Below, piece by piece: positions 8,423 to 21,524 of a DNA stretch of 64,000 nt (the first letter of the stretch is position 1; every line of letters begins with the position of its first letter). The translations under genes and the position numbers were made by a program. Under the pieces are notes generated by a model that was given only the letters and a program-made list of their open reading frames with translations, ran no database searches and had not been told where the DNA came from. Source of the DNA: RHKX01 sp963820055 (GTDB lineage Bacteria > Actinomycetota > Thermoleophilia > Solirubrobacterales > 70-9); assembly GCA_963820055.1 (NCBI GenBank), contig CAWFYJ010000001.1, forward strand, positions 186,001 through 250,000, in the 5' to 3' direction.

Positions 8423-9496
8423 TCAAGCGGAGGGAAGCGTCACGTGGTGGTCGGTGGTGACGCTGTCCTTGGCGGCGTCGCGGAGCTTCACGCTCAGCGT
8501 TGCCTTGCCCTTGCCGGCACTCGCCCGGACCGGGACCTTCACGTTCTTCGAGCCGGACTCGACGTCGACGCGAACGTGGCCGACCCGCTTGCCGTTCCTG
8601 CGAAGGACGGCGTTCACGCGCGTCGCCTCACCGCTGTCGATGCCCACGGTGACCGTGCGGCCATCGCGTCCGGACTTGACGGCGGTGTCCTCGACCGACG
8701 AAGCCACGACTCCCGCCGCGAGCGGGTCCTCCCCCGGGCTCAGCTCGTAGGCGCCCCACGGCGGGTTGGCGTTGATGATCCGGCCGTCGCGGCAGGTCGC
8801 GAGGAAGCTGGCGAAACGGGTGGTCGGGCTCGACGTGACGATCCGGTACTCGCCCTCGGGGACCTCGGTCCAGACGATTCCGCCGTCCTCGGAGGTCTCG
8901 GTCTTCGAGGTGTCCGGGATCACGAACTCGTTGAAGTAGGTCGGGCCGTCGAGAGCCGGGAACTCCTCCGAGGTCGCGCCGGGGACGCCGTGCGGGGTCC
9001 GCTGGTGGAACGTCTCGTAGTCGACGCCGCGCACGTTCCGCGCCGAGGCGGTCGTGACGATCGCGCACTGCTGGGGGCGGCCGGTGTCGGGGTTCAGCGG
9101 GACCGAGAGGATCGCCGCCAGGCCCGCGTACTCGCCGTCGGCCGGCGTCTGGAAGTTGGCGTTCTCGATGTCTTCCCCGCGGGGGTGGAAAGTCTGGAGG
9201 TCGATCTCGTTGTAGCCGTCCGGCGGGACGATGTACGGCGTGACGTTCGTGTCGTCCGGCACCTCGAGCGAGTAGTCGCCGTTCGCGTCGGTGGTCGCCT
9301 CGAGGCCGGGGATCTCCCTGACCTTGATCGTGGCGCCCTGCAGGTAGGTGCTCATGTGGTTGAACGCGTAGGCGCGACCGGAGATGGTCACGGTGTCAGC
9401 GGCATTGCCGGCGACGGCGGGAGCGGCTAGCGCGCCGGCGGTCAGAGCGACGGCGGCGAACGCGATTGCACGCGGCACGATTGCGAGTTTCTTCAC
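8423..9496 (-). CDS. Secreted protein with carboxypeptidase-regulatory-like N-terminal domain
   Basis: 357 residues. A clear Sec signal peptide covers residues 1-29 (KK, then AIAFAAVALTAGALAAP, then AVAG). Residues 35-80 look like a regulatory-like beta fold (GATIKVREIPGLEATTDANGDYSLEVP), often an adhesion or scaffolding module. The middle is unassigned and the C-terminus is an Ig-like beta-rich stretch. No catalytic motif is recognised. It sits between secA and prfB, which are usually adjacent, so it is probably an insertion into that block. Its own terminator lies at 8387-8416. Function unknown; an extracellular location is likely. Confidence 0.75.
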   Translation of the reverse strand: MKKLAIVPRAIAFAAVALTAGALAAPAVAGNAADTVTISGRAYAFNHMSTYLQGATIKVREIPGLEATTDANGDYSLEVPDDTNVTPYIVPPDGYNEIDLQTFHPRGEDIENANFQTPADGEYAGLAAILSVPLNPDTGRPQQCAIVTTASARNVRGVDYETFHQRTPHGVPGATSEEFPALDGPTYFNEFVIPDTSKTETSEDGGIVWTEVPEGEYRIVTSSPTTRFASFLATCRDGRIINANPPWGAYELSPGEDPLAAGVVASSVEDTAVKSGRDGRTVTVGIDSGEATRVNAVLRRNGKRVGHVRVDVESGSKNVKVPVRASAGKGKATLSVKLRDAAKDSVTTDHHVTLPSA

Positions 9497-9644
9497 TTGG
9501 CCCTTTCTCTCAGCGTGCGGTCGTTCCGCACATGGGAAAACGAACCCCCGAATAGAGATGCGAGCGTAACGCCGATCGCCGCGCCGGGCGCCGGTACTTA
9601 CTACGCGAACTGAGAGCGTCTGCGGCCGAGCAGATCAAGGAAGA

Positions 9645-9680
9645 GCCCGGCGCTGCGGCCATATAGGCCGTGAGCCGGGC
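9645..9680 (-). terminator. Hairpin downstream of secA
   Basis: GCCCGGC pairs with GCCGGGC, and an inner CGGCC with GGCCG, around an AT-rich apex. It is 35-70 nt beyond the secA stop and is a plausible secA terminator. The remaining 9497-9714 gap shows nothing else I can name. Confidence 0.5.
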
Positions 9681-9714
9681 GATGACGCTGAGATGCGAAG
9701 TGCCGCAGGCCCTC

Positions 9715-12585
<2,871 letters not shown>

Positions 12586-12591
12586 CGGTTC

Positions 12592-12597
12592 AGAGTA
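12592..12597 (-). promoter_or_regulatory. -10 box TACTCT, leaderless secA transcript
   Basis: TACTCT on the minus strand, 6 nt before the secA ATG. It lies in the 87 bp gap after hpf and suggests secA can be transcribed separately from hpf. Confidence 0.55.
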
Positions 12598-12672
12598 CCG
12601 AACGCCCGATGCACTCCGGTGCGGATCGGCGCGGACGGCGCCCGGCTCGCATCGGGGCTGTTCGCGGCGGCG

Positions 12673-13020
12673 TCAGGCCGCGCTGTCGCGCATCCGCGCC
12701 GCGAGGCGCCTCGTCGTCGTCCGCTTGCGGCGCAGCTCGCGGTGGCGCTTGACCTGACGGCGGATGTCGAGCGAGACCTCCTTGATCGAGTGGTCCATCT
12801 TCGGCGAGCGCTCCTCGGCGTGAAGGGTGGCGCGCTTCAGGCGCAGCGTCGCCTCCGCAACGTACTTGTCGGCGATCGCCGGATTGGTCTCCTCGCGGAG
12901 GACCACCTCGAGGCGGGAATGCTCGGAGACCTGGCGACTGACCCTGTCGAAGCGCTTGCGAATCCGCTCCCGGGTCTCTCCGTCGACTTCGAAGCCACGA
13001 CCGACGATCTCGATCTGCAC
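12673..13020 (-). CDS. hpf: Ribosome hibernation-promoting factor, short form (HPF/RaiA family)
   Basis: 115 residues from the GTG at 13020, which has an AGGAG site 6 nt upstream; longer in-frame starts inside comF have no support. The family fold is visible: the opening VQIEIVGRGFEVDGETRERIRKRF, the middle EVVLREETN and ADKYVAEATLRLKRATLHAEE. HPF binds the 30S decoding region and dimerises or silences ribosomes in stationary phase. It lacks the extra C-terminal domain of long-form HPF, although its tail is strongly basic. The comF-hpf-secA order is common in Gram-positives. Confidence 0.92.
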   Translation of the reverse strand: MQIEIVGRGFEVDGETRERIRKRFDRVSRQVSEHSRLEVVLREETNPAIADKYVAEATLRLKRATLHAEERSPKMDHSIKEVSLDIRRQVKRHRELRRKRTTTRRLAARMRDSAA

Positions 13021-13060
13021 GGTGTCTCCTATCTGTTGCCTTCCGACCGGCAAGCGCATC

Positions 13061-13741
13061 CTATGCCCCTCGTCGCGAATCGCAAATCGATCTTCGGAGA
13101 GGCCCGACCGCGGCCATCGCAACGGCCCTGACCTCGACGGCGCCGGCCGCCCTGAGGGCCCGCGCGCAGGCGTCGACGGTCGCGCCGGTGGTGATGACGT
13201 CGTCGACGATCAGCACCCGCGGAGGCGCTTCGCCCGCGGCGGTGATCCGCGGCGGCCGGGACGTCCGCTGCGATCGCGACCGGCCCCGCTGGTGACGGAC
13301 GTCGCGGCGACGGAGCAGCGGCGCGGCCTCCATCCCCGTCGTTCCCGCCAGCTGTGCCGCCAGCTCCCAGGCGGGGTCGAAGCCGCGCCGCAGCGCCCGG
13401 GCCGGCGCGGCGGGCACCGGGACGACTGCGCCCTCCAGCCACCCCAGCGGCGCCCGGTCGGCGATCAGTGCGGCGCCGAGCTCGGCGACGACGAGCAAAC
13501 GCGAGAACTTCAGGGCCGCGACCAGGCGGCGCCCGACGCCCGAGTATTCGAGCGGGGCGAAGCCGCCGTCGATCGCGTCCGCCCGGACCGCCTGCGACGG
13601 CGAGCGCTCGATCTCGGCGGCGCAGAAGTCGCAGAGCGCCGGGCCGGCGGTCGCGCGCCCGAGTGGCGCCCGGCAGCACACGCAGTGCGGCGGGGCGACG
13701 ATCCCGACGACCTCGGCCTTGAGGGTCCGCCACGGCGGCAT
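13061..13741 (-). CDS. ComF-family phosphoribosyltransferase-like protein
   Basis: 226 residues from the ATG at 13741. An N-terminal four-cysteine zinc ribbon (CVCC...CDFC, residues about 20-41) precedes a type I PRTase fold, with the PRPP loop VLIVDDVITTGAT near residue 185. ComF proteins are associated with DNA uptake in competent bacteria, but many non-competent actinobacteria carry one, so the role here is inferred. The start was chosen because the sequence upstream is low-complexity Pro/Arg/Ala. It lies 40 bp upstream of hpf and is probably cotranscribed with it. Confidence 0.88.
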   Translation of the reverse strand: MPPWRTLKAEVVGIVAPPHCVCCRAPLGRATAGPALCDFCAAEIERSPSQAVRADAIDGGFAPLEYSGVGRRLVAALKFSRLLVVAELGAALIADRAPLGWLEGAVVPVPAAPARALRRGFDPAWELAAQLAGTTGMEAAPLLRRRDVRHQRGRSRSQRTSRPPRITAAGEAPPRVLIVDDVITTGATVDACARALRAAGAVEVRAVAMAAVGPLRRSICDSRRGA

Positions 13742-13925
13742 CGACCGATGGTGGCCGGAAGGGTGTGCCGTGTCAGCGCGCGGGTGTGCCGGGGCGTGGA
13801 CGAAAGGCGGGCGAGGCCGGGCGTTCTGGGGCGAGGGGTTGAGCAGTGAAGGGGTCGGGGCGGGAGCCTCAGCCGAGCCACGGGCCCTCATTGCCCAGCC
13901 CTCGGACTGCCAGACCACCTCCGGC

Positions 13926-13945
13926 AGCCGGGCAGAAACCCGGCT
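13926..13945 (-). terminator. Hairpin terminator after the GGDEF gene
   Basis: AGCCGGG pairs with CCCGGCT around a 6 nt CAGAAA loop, 3 bp after the stop codon of the cyclase gene. Confidence 0.6.
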
Positions 13946-13948
13946 TCC

Positions 13949-15736
<1,788 letters not shown>

Positions 15737-15833
15737 CCAGGTCTCCGAGGTTCGCTCCGGGCGCATGCGGGCCGACGCCCACACCCGCATATCGACCGAT
15801 CACCGGAAATCCTTGACCGCTGATGCACCGCAA

Positions 15834-15870
15834 AGACGGCGTTCGCGGGCGCGGTCGGACGGGCAGCCGT
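15834..15870 (-). terminator. Possible terminator of the lysA-hom-thrC operon
   Basis: GACGGC pairs with GCCGTC, followed by TTTG on the minus strand, directly after the thrC stop. The loop is long (25 nt) and could hold further GC pairing, so support is moderate. Confidence 0.4.
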
Positions 15871-16907
15871 CAGTCGGCGAAGACGATGCGCTCGACGGCG
15901 GCGAGATCGGGCTCGCAACCGATCACCGACGGCGCCTTGCCGAGCGCCGTGTCGGGGTCCTTGAGGCCGTGACCGGTGAGCACGCAGACGACAGTCTCCG
16001 GCGTCCCGCCGCCCGGGGCCTCGGGAAGACCGTGGGCGAGCAGCCCCGCGACCGACGCCGCCGAGGCCGGCTCACAGAACACGCCCTCTCCGGAGGCGAG
16101 TAGGCGATAGGCGTCGAGGATCTGGTCGTCCTCGACGGCGGCGATCCGGCCGCGCGAGGAGGTGACGGCGTCCATCGCCTCCTCCCACCGGGCCGGGTTG
16201 CCGATCCGGATCGCCGAGGCGACGGTCTCGGGGTTGTCCACCGGGTGCCCGAGGACGAGCGGCGCGGCCCCCGCGGCCTGGAAGCCGAGCAGCATCGGCA
16301 GGGTGCCGCCGCTCTCGTCGAACCCGCGTCGATAGGCGGTTACGTTGCCGGCGTTGCCGACCGGGATCGCGAGCACGTCGGGAGGACCGCCGAGCTCGTC
16401 GACCACCTCGAAGGCGGCGGTCTTCTGACCCTCGATCCGGTACGGGTTGACGGAGTTGACGAGCTCGATCGGATGGCGATCGGCAAGCTCGCGGACGATC
16501 CGCAGGGCGTCGTCGAAGTTGCCGCGCAGGGCGATCACCCGGGCGCCGTGCATGAGCGCCTGGGCGAGCTTGCCGATCGCGATCTTGCCCTCGGGGACGA
16601 TCACGGCGCCGCGCAGGCCGGCGCGCGCCGCGTAGGCGGCGGCGCTCGCGGCGGTGTTCCCGGTCGACGCGCAGATGACGGCCTCCGCCCCGTCGGCGAC
16701 GGCCCGGGAGACGGCGACGGTCATGCCGCGGTCCTTGAACGAGCCGGTCGGGTTGGCACCCTCGATCTTCAGGAAGACGTTGGCGCCGAGGCGCTCGGAG
16801 AGCATCGGCGCCGGCAGCAACGGCGTGCCGCCCTCGTCGAGGCTGACGACCGGGTCGTCGGGACCGATCGGCAGCCGATCGCGATAGCGCTCGATCAGGC
16901 CGCTCAC
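15870..16907 (-). CDS. thrC: Threonine synthase
   Basis: 345 residues. A PLP enzyme converting O-phosphohomoserine to threonine. The PLP-lysine motif NPTGSFKDRGM is at about residues 50-60, and the phosphate-binding GNAGN motif is near 190. The ATG overlaps the hom stop by four bases, so translation is coupled. It is the last gene of lysA-hom-thrC; thrB is not adjacent here. Confidence 0.97.
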   Translation of the reverse strand: MSGLIERYRDRLPIGPDDPVVSLDEGGTPLLPAPMLSERLGANVFLKIEGANPTGSFKDRGMTVAVSRAVADGAEAVICASTGNTAASAAAYAARAGLRGAVIVPEGKIAIGKLAQALMHGARVIALRGNFDDALRIVRELADRHPIELVNSVNPYRIEGQKTAAFEVVDELGGPPDVLAIPVGNAGNVTAYRRGFDESGGTLPMLLGFQAAGAAPLVLGHPVDNPETVASAIRIGNPARWEEAMDAVTSSRGRIAAVEDDQILDAYRLLASGEGVFCEPASAASVAGLLAHGLPEAPGGGTPETVVCVLTGHGLKDPDTALGKAPSVIGCEPDLAAVERIVFAD

Positions 16908-18136
16908 GAGTACTCCTTCTCGATCACCCGGATCGCTCGCGGCGCGGCCCCGAGGAAGTCGAGCTCGGAGATCTGCTCGAGCGCGGCGGCGAAGGAGCGC
17001 TCGGGAGCGCGGTGGGTGACCATCACCAGGCTCGCCTCGCGCCCGGTCCCCTGCTGGACGACGCTCTTGACCGAGATGCCGTTGCGGCCGATCACGTCGG
17101 CGACGCGAGCCAGGACCCCCGGCTCGTCGGCGACCTGGAGATGGAGGTAGAAGGACGACTCGAGGTCATCGAGGATCTCGAGCCGGCGATCGGCGAAGTG
17201 CACAGGGGCCTCGCCGGAGAGGATCGAGGAGACGTCGGCGAGGACGGCCGAGGCGGTCTCGATCCCGCCGGCGCCGGGGCCGGAGATCGTGATCTCGCTG
17301 ATCGTCGGGCCCTCGAGGGTGACGGCGTTGAACGGCCCGTCGATCGGCGCAAGCGGGTGGCCCTTGTAGAGGAAGCACGGGAAGACGCGGACGCTGATCG
17401 CGCCGGCGTGTTTCTCGGCGACCCCGAGCAGCTTCAGCGAAAGGCCGAGGTCCTTGGCGTAGGCGAGATCGTCGGGCCGGATCTCGGTGATGCCCTCGTA
17501 GGAGACGTCCTCGAGCCCGACGCGGGTGTCGAAGGCAAGCCGGGCGAGGATCGCCATCTTCGCTGCCGCGTCCGCGCCGTTGACGTCGTCGGTCGGATCG
17601 GCCTCCGCGTAACCCAGCTCCTGCGCCCGGGCGAGGACCTCCTCGTAGGACGCCCCGGTACCCGCCATCTCGCTGAGGATGAAGTTAGTGGTGCCGTTGA
17701 CGATCCCCGAGATCCGCTCGATCGGCAGGACCCCGTGGCCCTCCTGGACGACGCGGATGACCGGCACGGCGCCGGCGACGGCGGCCTCGTAACGGATCTG
17801 GACGCCGGCGGTGCGGGCGGCTTCGAAGAGCTCGTCTCCGCACTGGGCGACGAGTTGCTTGTTGGCGGTCACGACCGGCTTGCCGGCGCGGAGGGCGCGA
17901 AGCACGTAGTCGCGGGCCGGGTCGATGCCGCCGATCAGCTCGACGATCACGTCGGAGTCGGCGAGGATCGACTCGAAGTCGCCCTCGCTGCGGCGGAGGA
18001 CCCCGCTGATCTCGGGCCGGACCCCCGACGCGGCCTCGACCGCGGCGGCGCGATCGGCGACGAGCTCGTGGAAGGCGCCGCCGACGGTGCCGCGTCCCAG
18101 CAGCCCGATGCGCGTCACCCGCGGCGGCTCAGACAT
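16904..18136 (-). CDS. hom: Homoserine dehydrogenase with C-terminal ACT domain
   Basis: 410 residues. Reduces aspartate semialdehyde to homoserine with NAD(P)H. A Rossmann motif GLLGRGTVGG lies at residues 12-21, the family block EADPTDDVNGADAAAKMAILARLAF near 190, and an ACT domain at about 330-405 (ADEPGVLARVADVIGRNGISV), which suggests feedback control by threonine. It overlaps lysA by 8 bp at its start and thrC by 4 bp at its end. The operon thus directs aspartate semialdehyde-derived flux to both lysine and threonine. Confidence 0.97.
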   Translation of the reverse strand: MSEPPRVTRIGLLGRGTVGGAFHELVADRAAAVEAASGVRPEISGVLRRSEGDFESILADSDVIVELIGGIDPARDYVLRALRAGKPVVTANKQLVAQCGDELFEAARTAGVQIRYEAAVAGAVPVIRVVQEGHGVLPIERISGIVNGTTNFILSEMAGTGASYEEVLARAQELGYAEADPTDDVNGADAAAKMAILARLAFDTRVGLEDVSYEGITEIRPDDLAYAKDLGLSLKLLGVAEKHAGAISVRVFPCFLYKGHPLAPIDGPFNAVTLEGPTISEITISGPGAGGIETASAVLADVSSILSGEAPVHFADRRLEILDDLESSFYLHLQVADEPGVLARVADVIGRNGISVKSVVQQGTGREASLVMVTHRAPERSFAAALEQISELDFLGAAPRAIRVIEKEYS

Positions 18137-19433
18137 CGCGCGCCACCAGGTCCTCGTAGGCCTCGCGGCGGACCACGAGCTCGGCGCGGCCGTCGCTGCA
18201 GAAGACGACCGGCGGGCGCGGGATCCCGTTGTAGTTGTTCGCCATCGCGTATCCGTAGGCGCCGGTCGCGGGCGTGACGAGGACGTCGCCGGGACGGGGA
18301 TCCGCCAACTCGACGTCGCGGACGAGGATGTCCCCGGACTCGCAGTGCTTGCCGGCGACGGTGCTCATCACTCCGGCGGGCGCGTCGGCGCGGTCGGCGA
18401 TCAGCGCCTCGTAGCGGGACCCGTAGAGCATCGGCCTGAGGTTGTCCGACATTCCACCGTCGACGGCGACGTAGGTGCGGACGCCCGGGATCTCCTTGAC
18501 GGCGCCGACCGTGTAGATCGTCACGCCGGCGTTGCCGACGAGCGAGCGGCCGGGCTCGAGGAGGAGCTTCGGCATCGGGTCGAAGAACTTCGCGACCGCA
18601 TCGACCTTGAGGTCGACGTAGGCCTCGATCGACGGCGGCGCGTCGTCGGCGGAGTAGGCGATCCCGAGACCGCCGCCGACGTTCATCACGCGGGGACGGT
18701 GCGGGCGGCAGAACTCGGCCATCAGCTCGATCGCCCGGGTGTAGGGCTCGAGCTCGTAGATCTGGGAGCCCAGGTGGGCGTGGAAGCCGGCGAGCCGCAG
18801 GTGCTCGGAGGCGGCGACCGCGGCCACGGCGGCCTCCGCCTGGCCGCCCTCGATGCCGAACCCGAACTTCGAGTCGATCTGTCCCGTCTGTACATAGGAG
18901 TGGGTCGACGGAGTGATCCCGGGCGTCAGCCGGATCAGGACGTCCTGGTCGCGGTCGGCGAGCGCATCGGCGCGGGCGATCTCGTCGAGCGAGTCGACGA
19001 CGACGCACCCGATCCCGGCGTCGAAGGCCATCCGCAGCTCGTCGGCGGACTTGTTGTTGCCGTGCATGTAGATCCGCTCCGGCTCGAACCCGGCGGCGAG
19101 CGCCATGTGGAGCTCTCCCCCGGAGGCGACGTCGACGCTCAGGCCTTCCTCGCGGCAGATCCGGTAGACGGCGGTGAACGGTGCGGCCTTGCTGGCGTAG
19201 AGGACCTCCGACTCGATGCCGCGGGCGCCGAGCGCTCCGACGTAGGTACGGGCGCGGGCGCGGATGTCGGCGGGGTCGTAGACGTAGGCGGGCGTGCCGA
19301 ACTCGCGGGCCACCTCGACGAGATCGCAGCCGCCAACGACGGCATGGCCCAGTTCGTTCACGGAACTTCCGAGCGGGTATGCCGGGGATCCGGTCACCGG
19401 ATCGCCGGTCGCTGTGGCGCTGCCGCGGCTCAT
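18129..19433 (-). CDS. lysA: Diaminopimelate decarboxylase
   Basis: 434 residues. A PLP enzyme that decarboxylates meso-DAP to L-lysine, the last lysine step. The Schiff-base lysine is in YASKAAPFTA (about residue 78). HAHLGSQI, the glycine-rich NVGGGLG and the cross-subunit CESGD motif are all intact. The ATG at 19433 is preceded at 6 nt by GAGAAT, a weaker variant of the leaderless TANNNT pattern, and an in-frame extension upstream would run through the divergent hydrolase. It is the first gene of the lysA-hom-thrC operon. Confidence 0.97.
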   Translation of the reverse strand: MSRGSATATGDPVTGSPAYPLGSSVNELGHAVVGGCDLVEVAREFGTPAYVYDPADIRARARTYVGALGARGIESEVLYASKAAPFTAVYRICREEGLSVDVASGGELHMALAAGFEPERIYMHGNNKSADELRMAFDAGIGCVVVDSLDEIARADALADRDQDVLIRLTPGITPSTHSYVQTGQIDSKFGFGIEGGQAEAAVAAVAASEHLRLAGFHAHLGSQIYELEPYTRAIELMAEFCRPHRPRVMNVGGGLGIAYSADDAPPSIEAYVDLKVDAVAKFFDPMPKLLLEPGRSLVGNAGVTIYTVGAVKEIPGVRTYVAVDGGMSDNLRPMLYGSRYEALIADRADAPAGVMSTVAGKHCESGDILVRDVELADPRPGDVLVTPATGAYGYAMANNYNGIPRPPVVFCSDGRAELVVRREAYEDLVARDV

Positions 19434-19462
19434 CGGGCCATTCTCACACGCGGCTCCGCAAC

Positions 19463-19468
19463 TAGGGT
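19463..19468 (+). promoter_or_regulatory. -10 box TAGGGT, leaderless hydrolase transcript
   Basis: TAGGGT, 8 nt before the GTG at 19477, in the 43 bp between the divergent lysA and hydrolase starts. Confidence 0.5.
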
Positions 19469-19476
19469 TGGCGGCG

Positions 19477-20190
19477 GTGCGGCTGGCAACTCCCGATCCC
19501 CCCGATCGCCGCGGCGTCCACGACGGGCGCCCCTTCTGGATGTGGCTGCCGCGGACCGCCCCGCCGTGGCCGGGAATGGTGATCGTCCACGGCGCCGGCT
19601 CCGCCAAGGAGAACCACGCCGACTTCGGGCGGCTCTGCGCGGCGAACGGCTGGGCGGCAGTCAGCTACGACCAGCGCGGCCACGGGGAGAGCGAGGACGA
19701 GATGTCACCGGCCGCGCTTCCCGACGTCGGCCGAATGGCGAAGCTGCTCGCCGGCGTCGAGGGGGTTGACGAGCGCTGCGTCTGCGCCCGCGGGTCGAGC
19801 ATGGGCGGTTACCTGGCGATCCACGCGGCCGCCACCGAGGACTCGGTCGCGGGCGTGATCGCGATCTGCCCGGCAACCGAGGACGGGCTGCGGCGCGGGC
19901 TTCGCGAGGGCCGGTTCGAGATGCGCGCGGACGTCGGTGCGCTCGACGCGTGGCTCGGCGAGCACGATCTGCGCGACGCCGCCGCCGCGGTCTCGCCGAA
20001 GCCGCTCGTCCTCCTCCACGCCCGCGGCGACGAACAGGTCCCGAGCGAGTGGTCGGAGGACCTCTACGCCCGGGCCGGCGACCCGCGGAAGATCCTGATC
20101 GTGCCCGGTGGCCACCACCGCTCCGTCCAGCACGACCCGGAGCTGCAGGTGACGGCGCTGCGCTGGCTCGGCCGCGAGCTCGGCCGCTGA
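19477..20190 (+). CDS. Alpha/beta-hydrolase (dienelactone hydrolase/S9-like)
   Basis: 237 residues from the GTG at 19477. The hydrolase fold shows HGAGSAKENH near the oxyanion region, the nucleophile elbow GSSMGG at about residues 108-113, a candidate acid in ARGDEQVP and the catalytic His in GGHHRS. Substrate unknown; probably a small ester or acyl compound in the cytoplasm. It stands alone, divergent from lysA and convergent with the M23 peptidase gene. Confidence 0.85.
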   Translation: MRLATPDPPDRRGVHDGRPFWMWLPRTAPPWPGMVIVHGAGSAKENHADFGRLCAANGWAAVSYDQRGHGESEDEMSPAALPDVGRMAKLLAGVEGVDERCVCARGSSMGGYLAIHAAATEDSVAGVIAICPATEDGLRRGLREGRFEMRADVGALDAWLGEHDLRDAAAAVSPKPLVLLHARGDEQVPSEWSEDLYARAGDPRKILIVPGGHHRSVQHDPELQVTALRWLGRELGR

Positions 20191-20220
20191 TCGGCTCCCG
20201 GCGCCGGTGAAGCGAGTGGT

Positions 20221-21390
20221 CTAGAGGTAGCCCATCGGATCGACGGCGGTGCCGTTGATCCGGACCTCGAAGTGGAGGTGATCGCCGAAGCAGTGGCCGG
20301 TGCAGCCGACGTAGCCGATGACGTCGCCCTGTGAGACCGACCCCGAGGTGATGGCGAAGCTCGACTGGTGGGCGTAACAGGTCGAGAGCCCGCCGCCGTG
20401 GTCGATGCACGTGTAGTTGCCGTAGCCGCCACTCTCGGCCTCGGTCTGGGTGAAGGCGATCGTTCCGTCCTTGGCGGCGCGGATCGGGGTGCCGGCGGGG
20501 ACGGCGATGTCGACGCCCTCGTGCATCGTGCCCCAGCGGGCGCCGAACGGCGAGGCGATCGGTCCGTTGACCGGCCAGATGAATCCTGCCGAGCCGCCCT
20601 GGATCGGCCCGGCCGGGAGCGCCTCGACGCCGCTTGCCGCCATCAGCTGCTGCTGGATCTTCTTCTGCAGGTCGCTGACGTCGCCCTCGAGGTGGTCGAC
20701 GTGTCCATCGATCCGCCCGACCGCCCTCTTGCTGCGCGCGCGGGCGCTGTCGAGCTGGGCCTCGCGGGCCTCGAGCTCCTGGCGGGTGCGGACGAGCTCG
20801 GCCTTCTTGGCGGCGATCGAGTCGCGGGTCGAGCGGACGCGCTCGACGGTCGCGGCGGTGTCGTCGCGGAGCTCGCGGACGCGGCCGACGATCTCGGAGT
20901 TGCGGTCCTGGATCCGCTGCAGGTACTCGTAGCGGCCGAGCGCGTCGTCGACGCCGTTGGAATCGAGGACGATCGAGATCGCACTCGGGTCGTCGGACTT
21001 GTAGATGTCGACGAGACGATCCTCGAGGGCCTTGACCGTCCGGTCGAGGCGCTCGCGGAGGACCCGCAGGTCGTGCTGCTCGGCCTCGAGTTCCGCCTCG
21101 GCCTGGTCGAGCTCCTCCTGGACGGCCGCCTCGCGGGTCCGCAGGGCGGCGACCTCGCCGGTGAGCTGGTCGATCTGGTCGTTGTAGCGGGAGATCTCGG
21201 TCGTCAGGACGCCCTTCTTCTCCTTGGCCTGGTCGATCTCGGCCTGCTTGGCGTCGAGCTTCGAGTTCAGATCCTCAGCCGGGGCGCGAGCGACCAGCGC
21301 GAGGCCGACCACGAGCGCGGCGATGGCGACAGCGATGATCGCGATGCCCCTGCGAGGGGCGATGGACATGTCCTGGTTCGGTCCTGCCAT
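20221..21390 (-). CDS. Secreted/membrane-anchored M23 (LytM) peptidase with coiled coil
   Basis: 389 residues from the ATG at 21390; a TTG 21 nt upstream or an ATG 21 nt downstream is also possible. An N-terminal transmembrane segment (AIIAVAIAALVVGLALVA) precedes about 200 residues of Glu/Arg/Leu-rich coiled coil (about 45-245) and a C-terminal M23 domain. The metal motifs are complete: HEGVDI and HLHFEV. This EnvC-like architecture cuts peptidoglycan or activates amidases, often downstream of FtsEX; ftsE is in this window, but a link is inference. A TACATT -10 box lies about 20 nt upstream. Confidence 0.9.
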   Translation of the reverse strand: MAGPNQDMSIAPRRGIAIIAVAIAALVVGLALVARAPAEDLNSKLDAKQAEIDQAKEKKGVLTTEISRYNDQIDQLTGEVAALRTREAAVQEELDQAEAELEAEQHDLRVLRERLDRTVKALEDRLVDIYKSDDPSAISIVLDSNGVDDALGRYEYLQRIQDRNSEIVGRVRELRDDTAATVERVRSTRDSIAAKKAELVRTRQELEAREAQLDSARARSKRAVGRIDGHVDHLEGDVSDLQKKIQQQLMAASGVEALPAGPIQGGSAGFIWPVNGPIASPFGARWGTMHEGVDIAVPAGTPIRAAKDGTIAFTQTEAESGGYGNYTCIDHGGGLSTCYAHQSSFAITSGSVSQGDVIGYVGCTGHCFGDHLHFEVRINGTAVDPMGYL

Positions 21391-21464
21391 AAGGCTCGGA
21401 AGCCGCGCCAATGTAGCAGCGCCGAACCCCTATGTGAGCGTTTCTTAATGCTTTTGCTCGAGCC

Positions 21465-21517
21465 TGCAATCCGCATTGCAAAGCGCAATCCGGGTTGCAG
21501 ACGGGCTCGCGAGCCCG
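21465..21517 (-). repeat. Cluster of short palindromes after the acyl-CoA dehydrogenase gene
   Basis: TGCAAT-CCGC-ATTGCA hairpin, a repeated GCAATCCG, the wobble palindrome CAATCCGGGTTG, and the perfect 16 bp palindrome CGGGCTCGCGAGCCCG at 21502-21517. The last one is 7 bp beyond the stop codon and is a likely terminator. This stretch is more AT-rich than its surroundings. Confidence 0.5.
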
Positions 21518-21524
21518 CGAATTC

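Noticed and set aside
20190..20220. The palindrome CCGGCGCCGG near 20197 as an operator
   Set aside because: Short GC palindromes of this kind are common at this base composition, and it lies between two gene ends.
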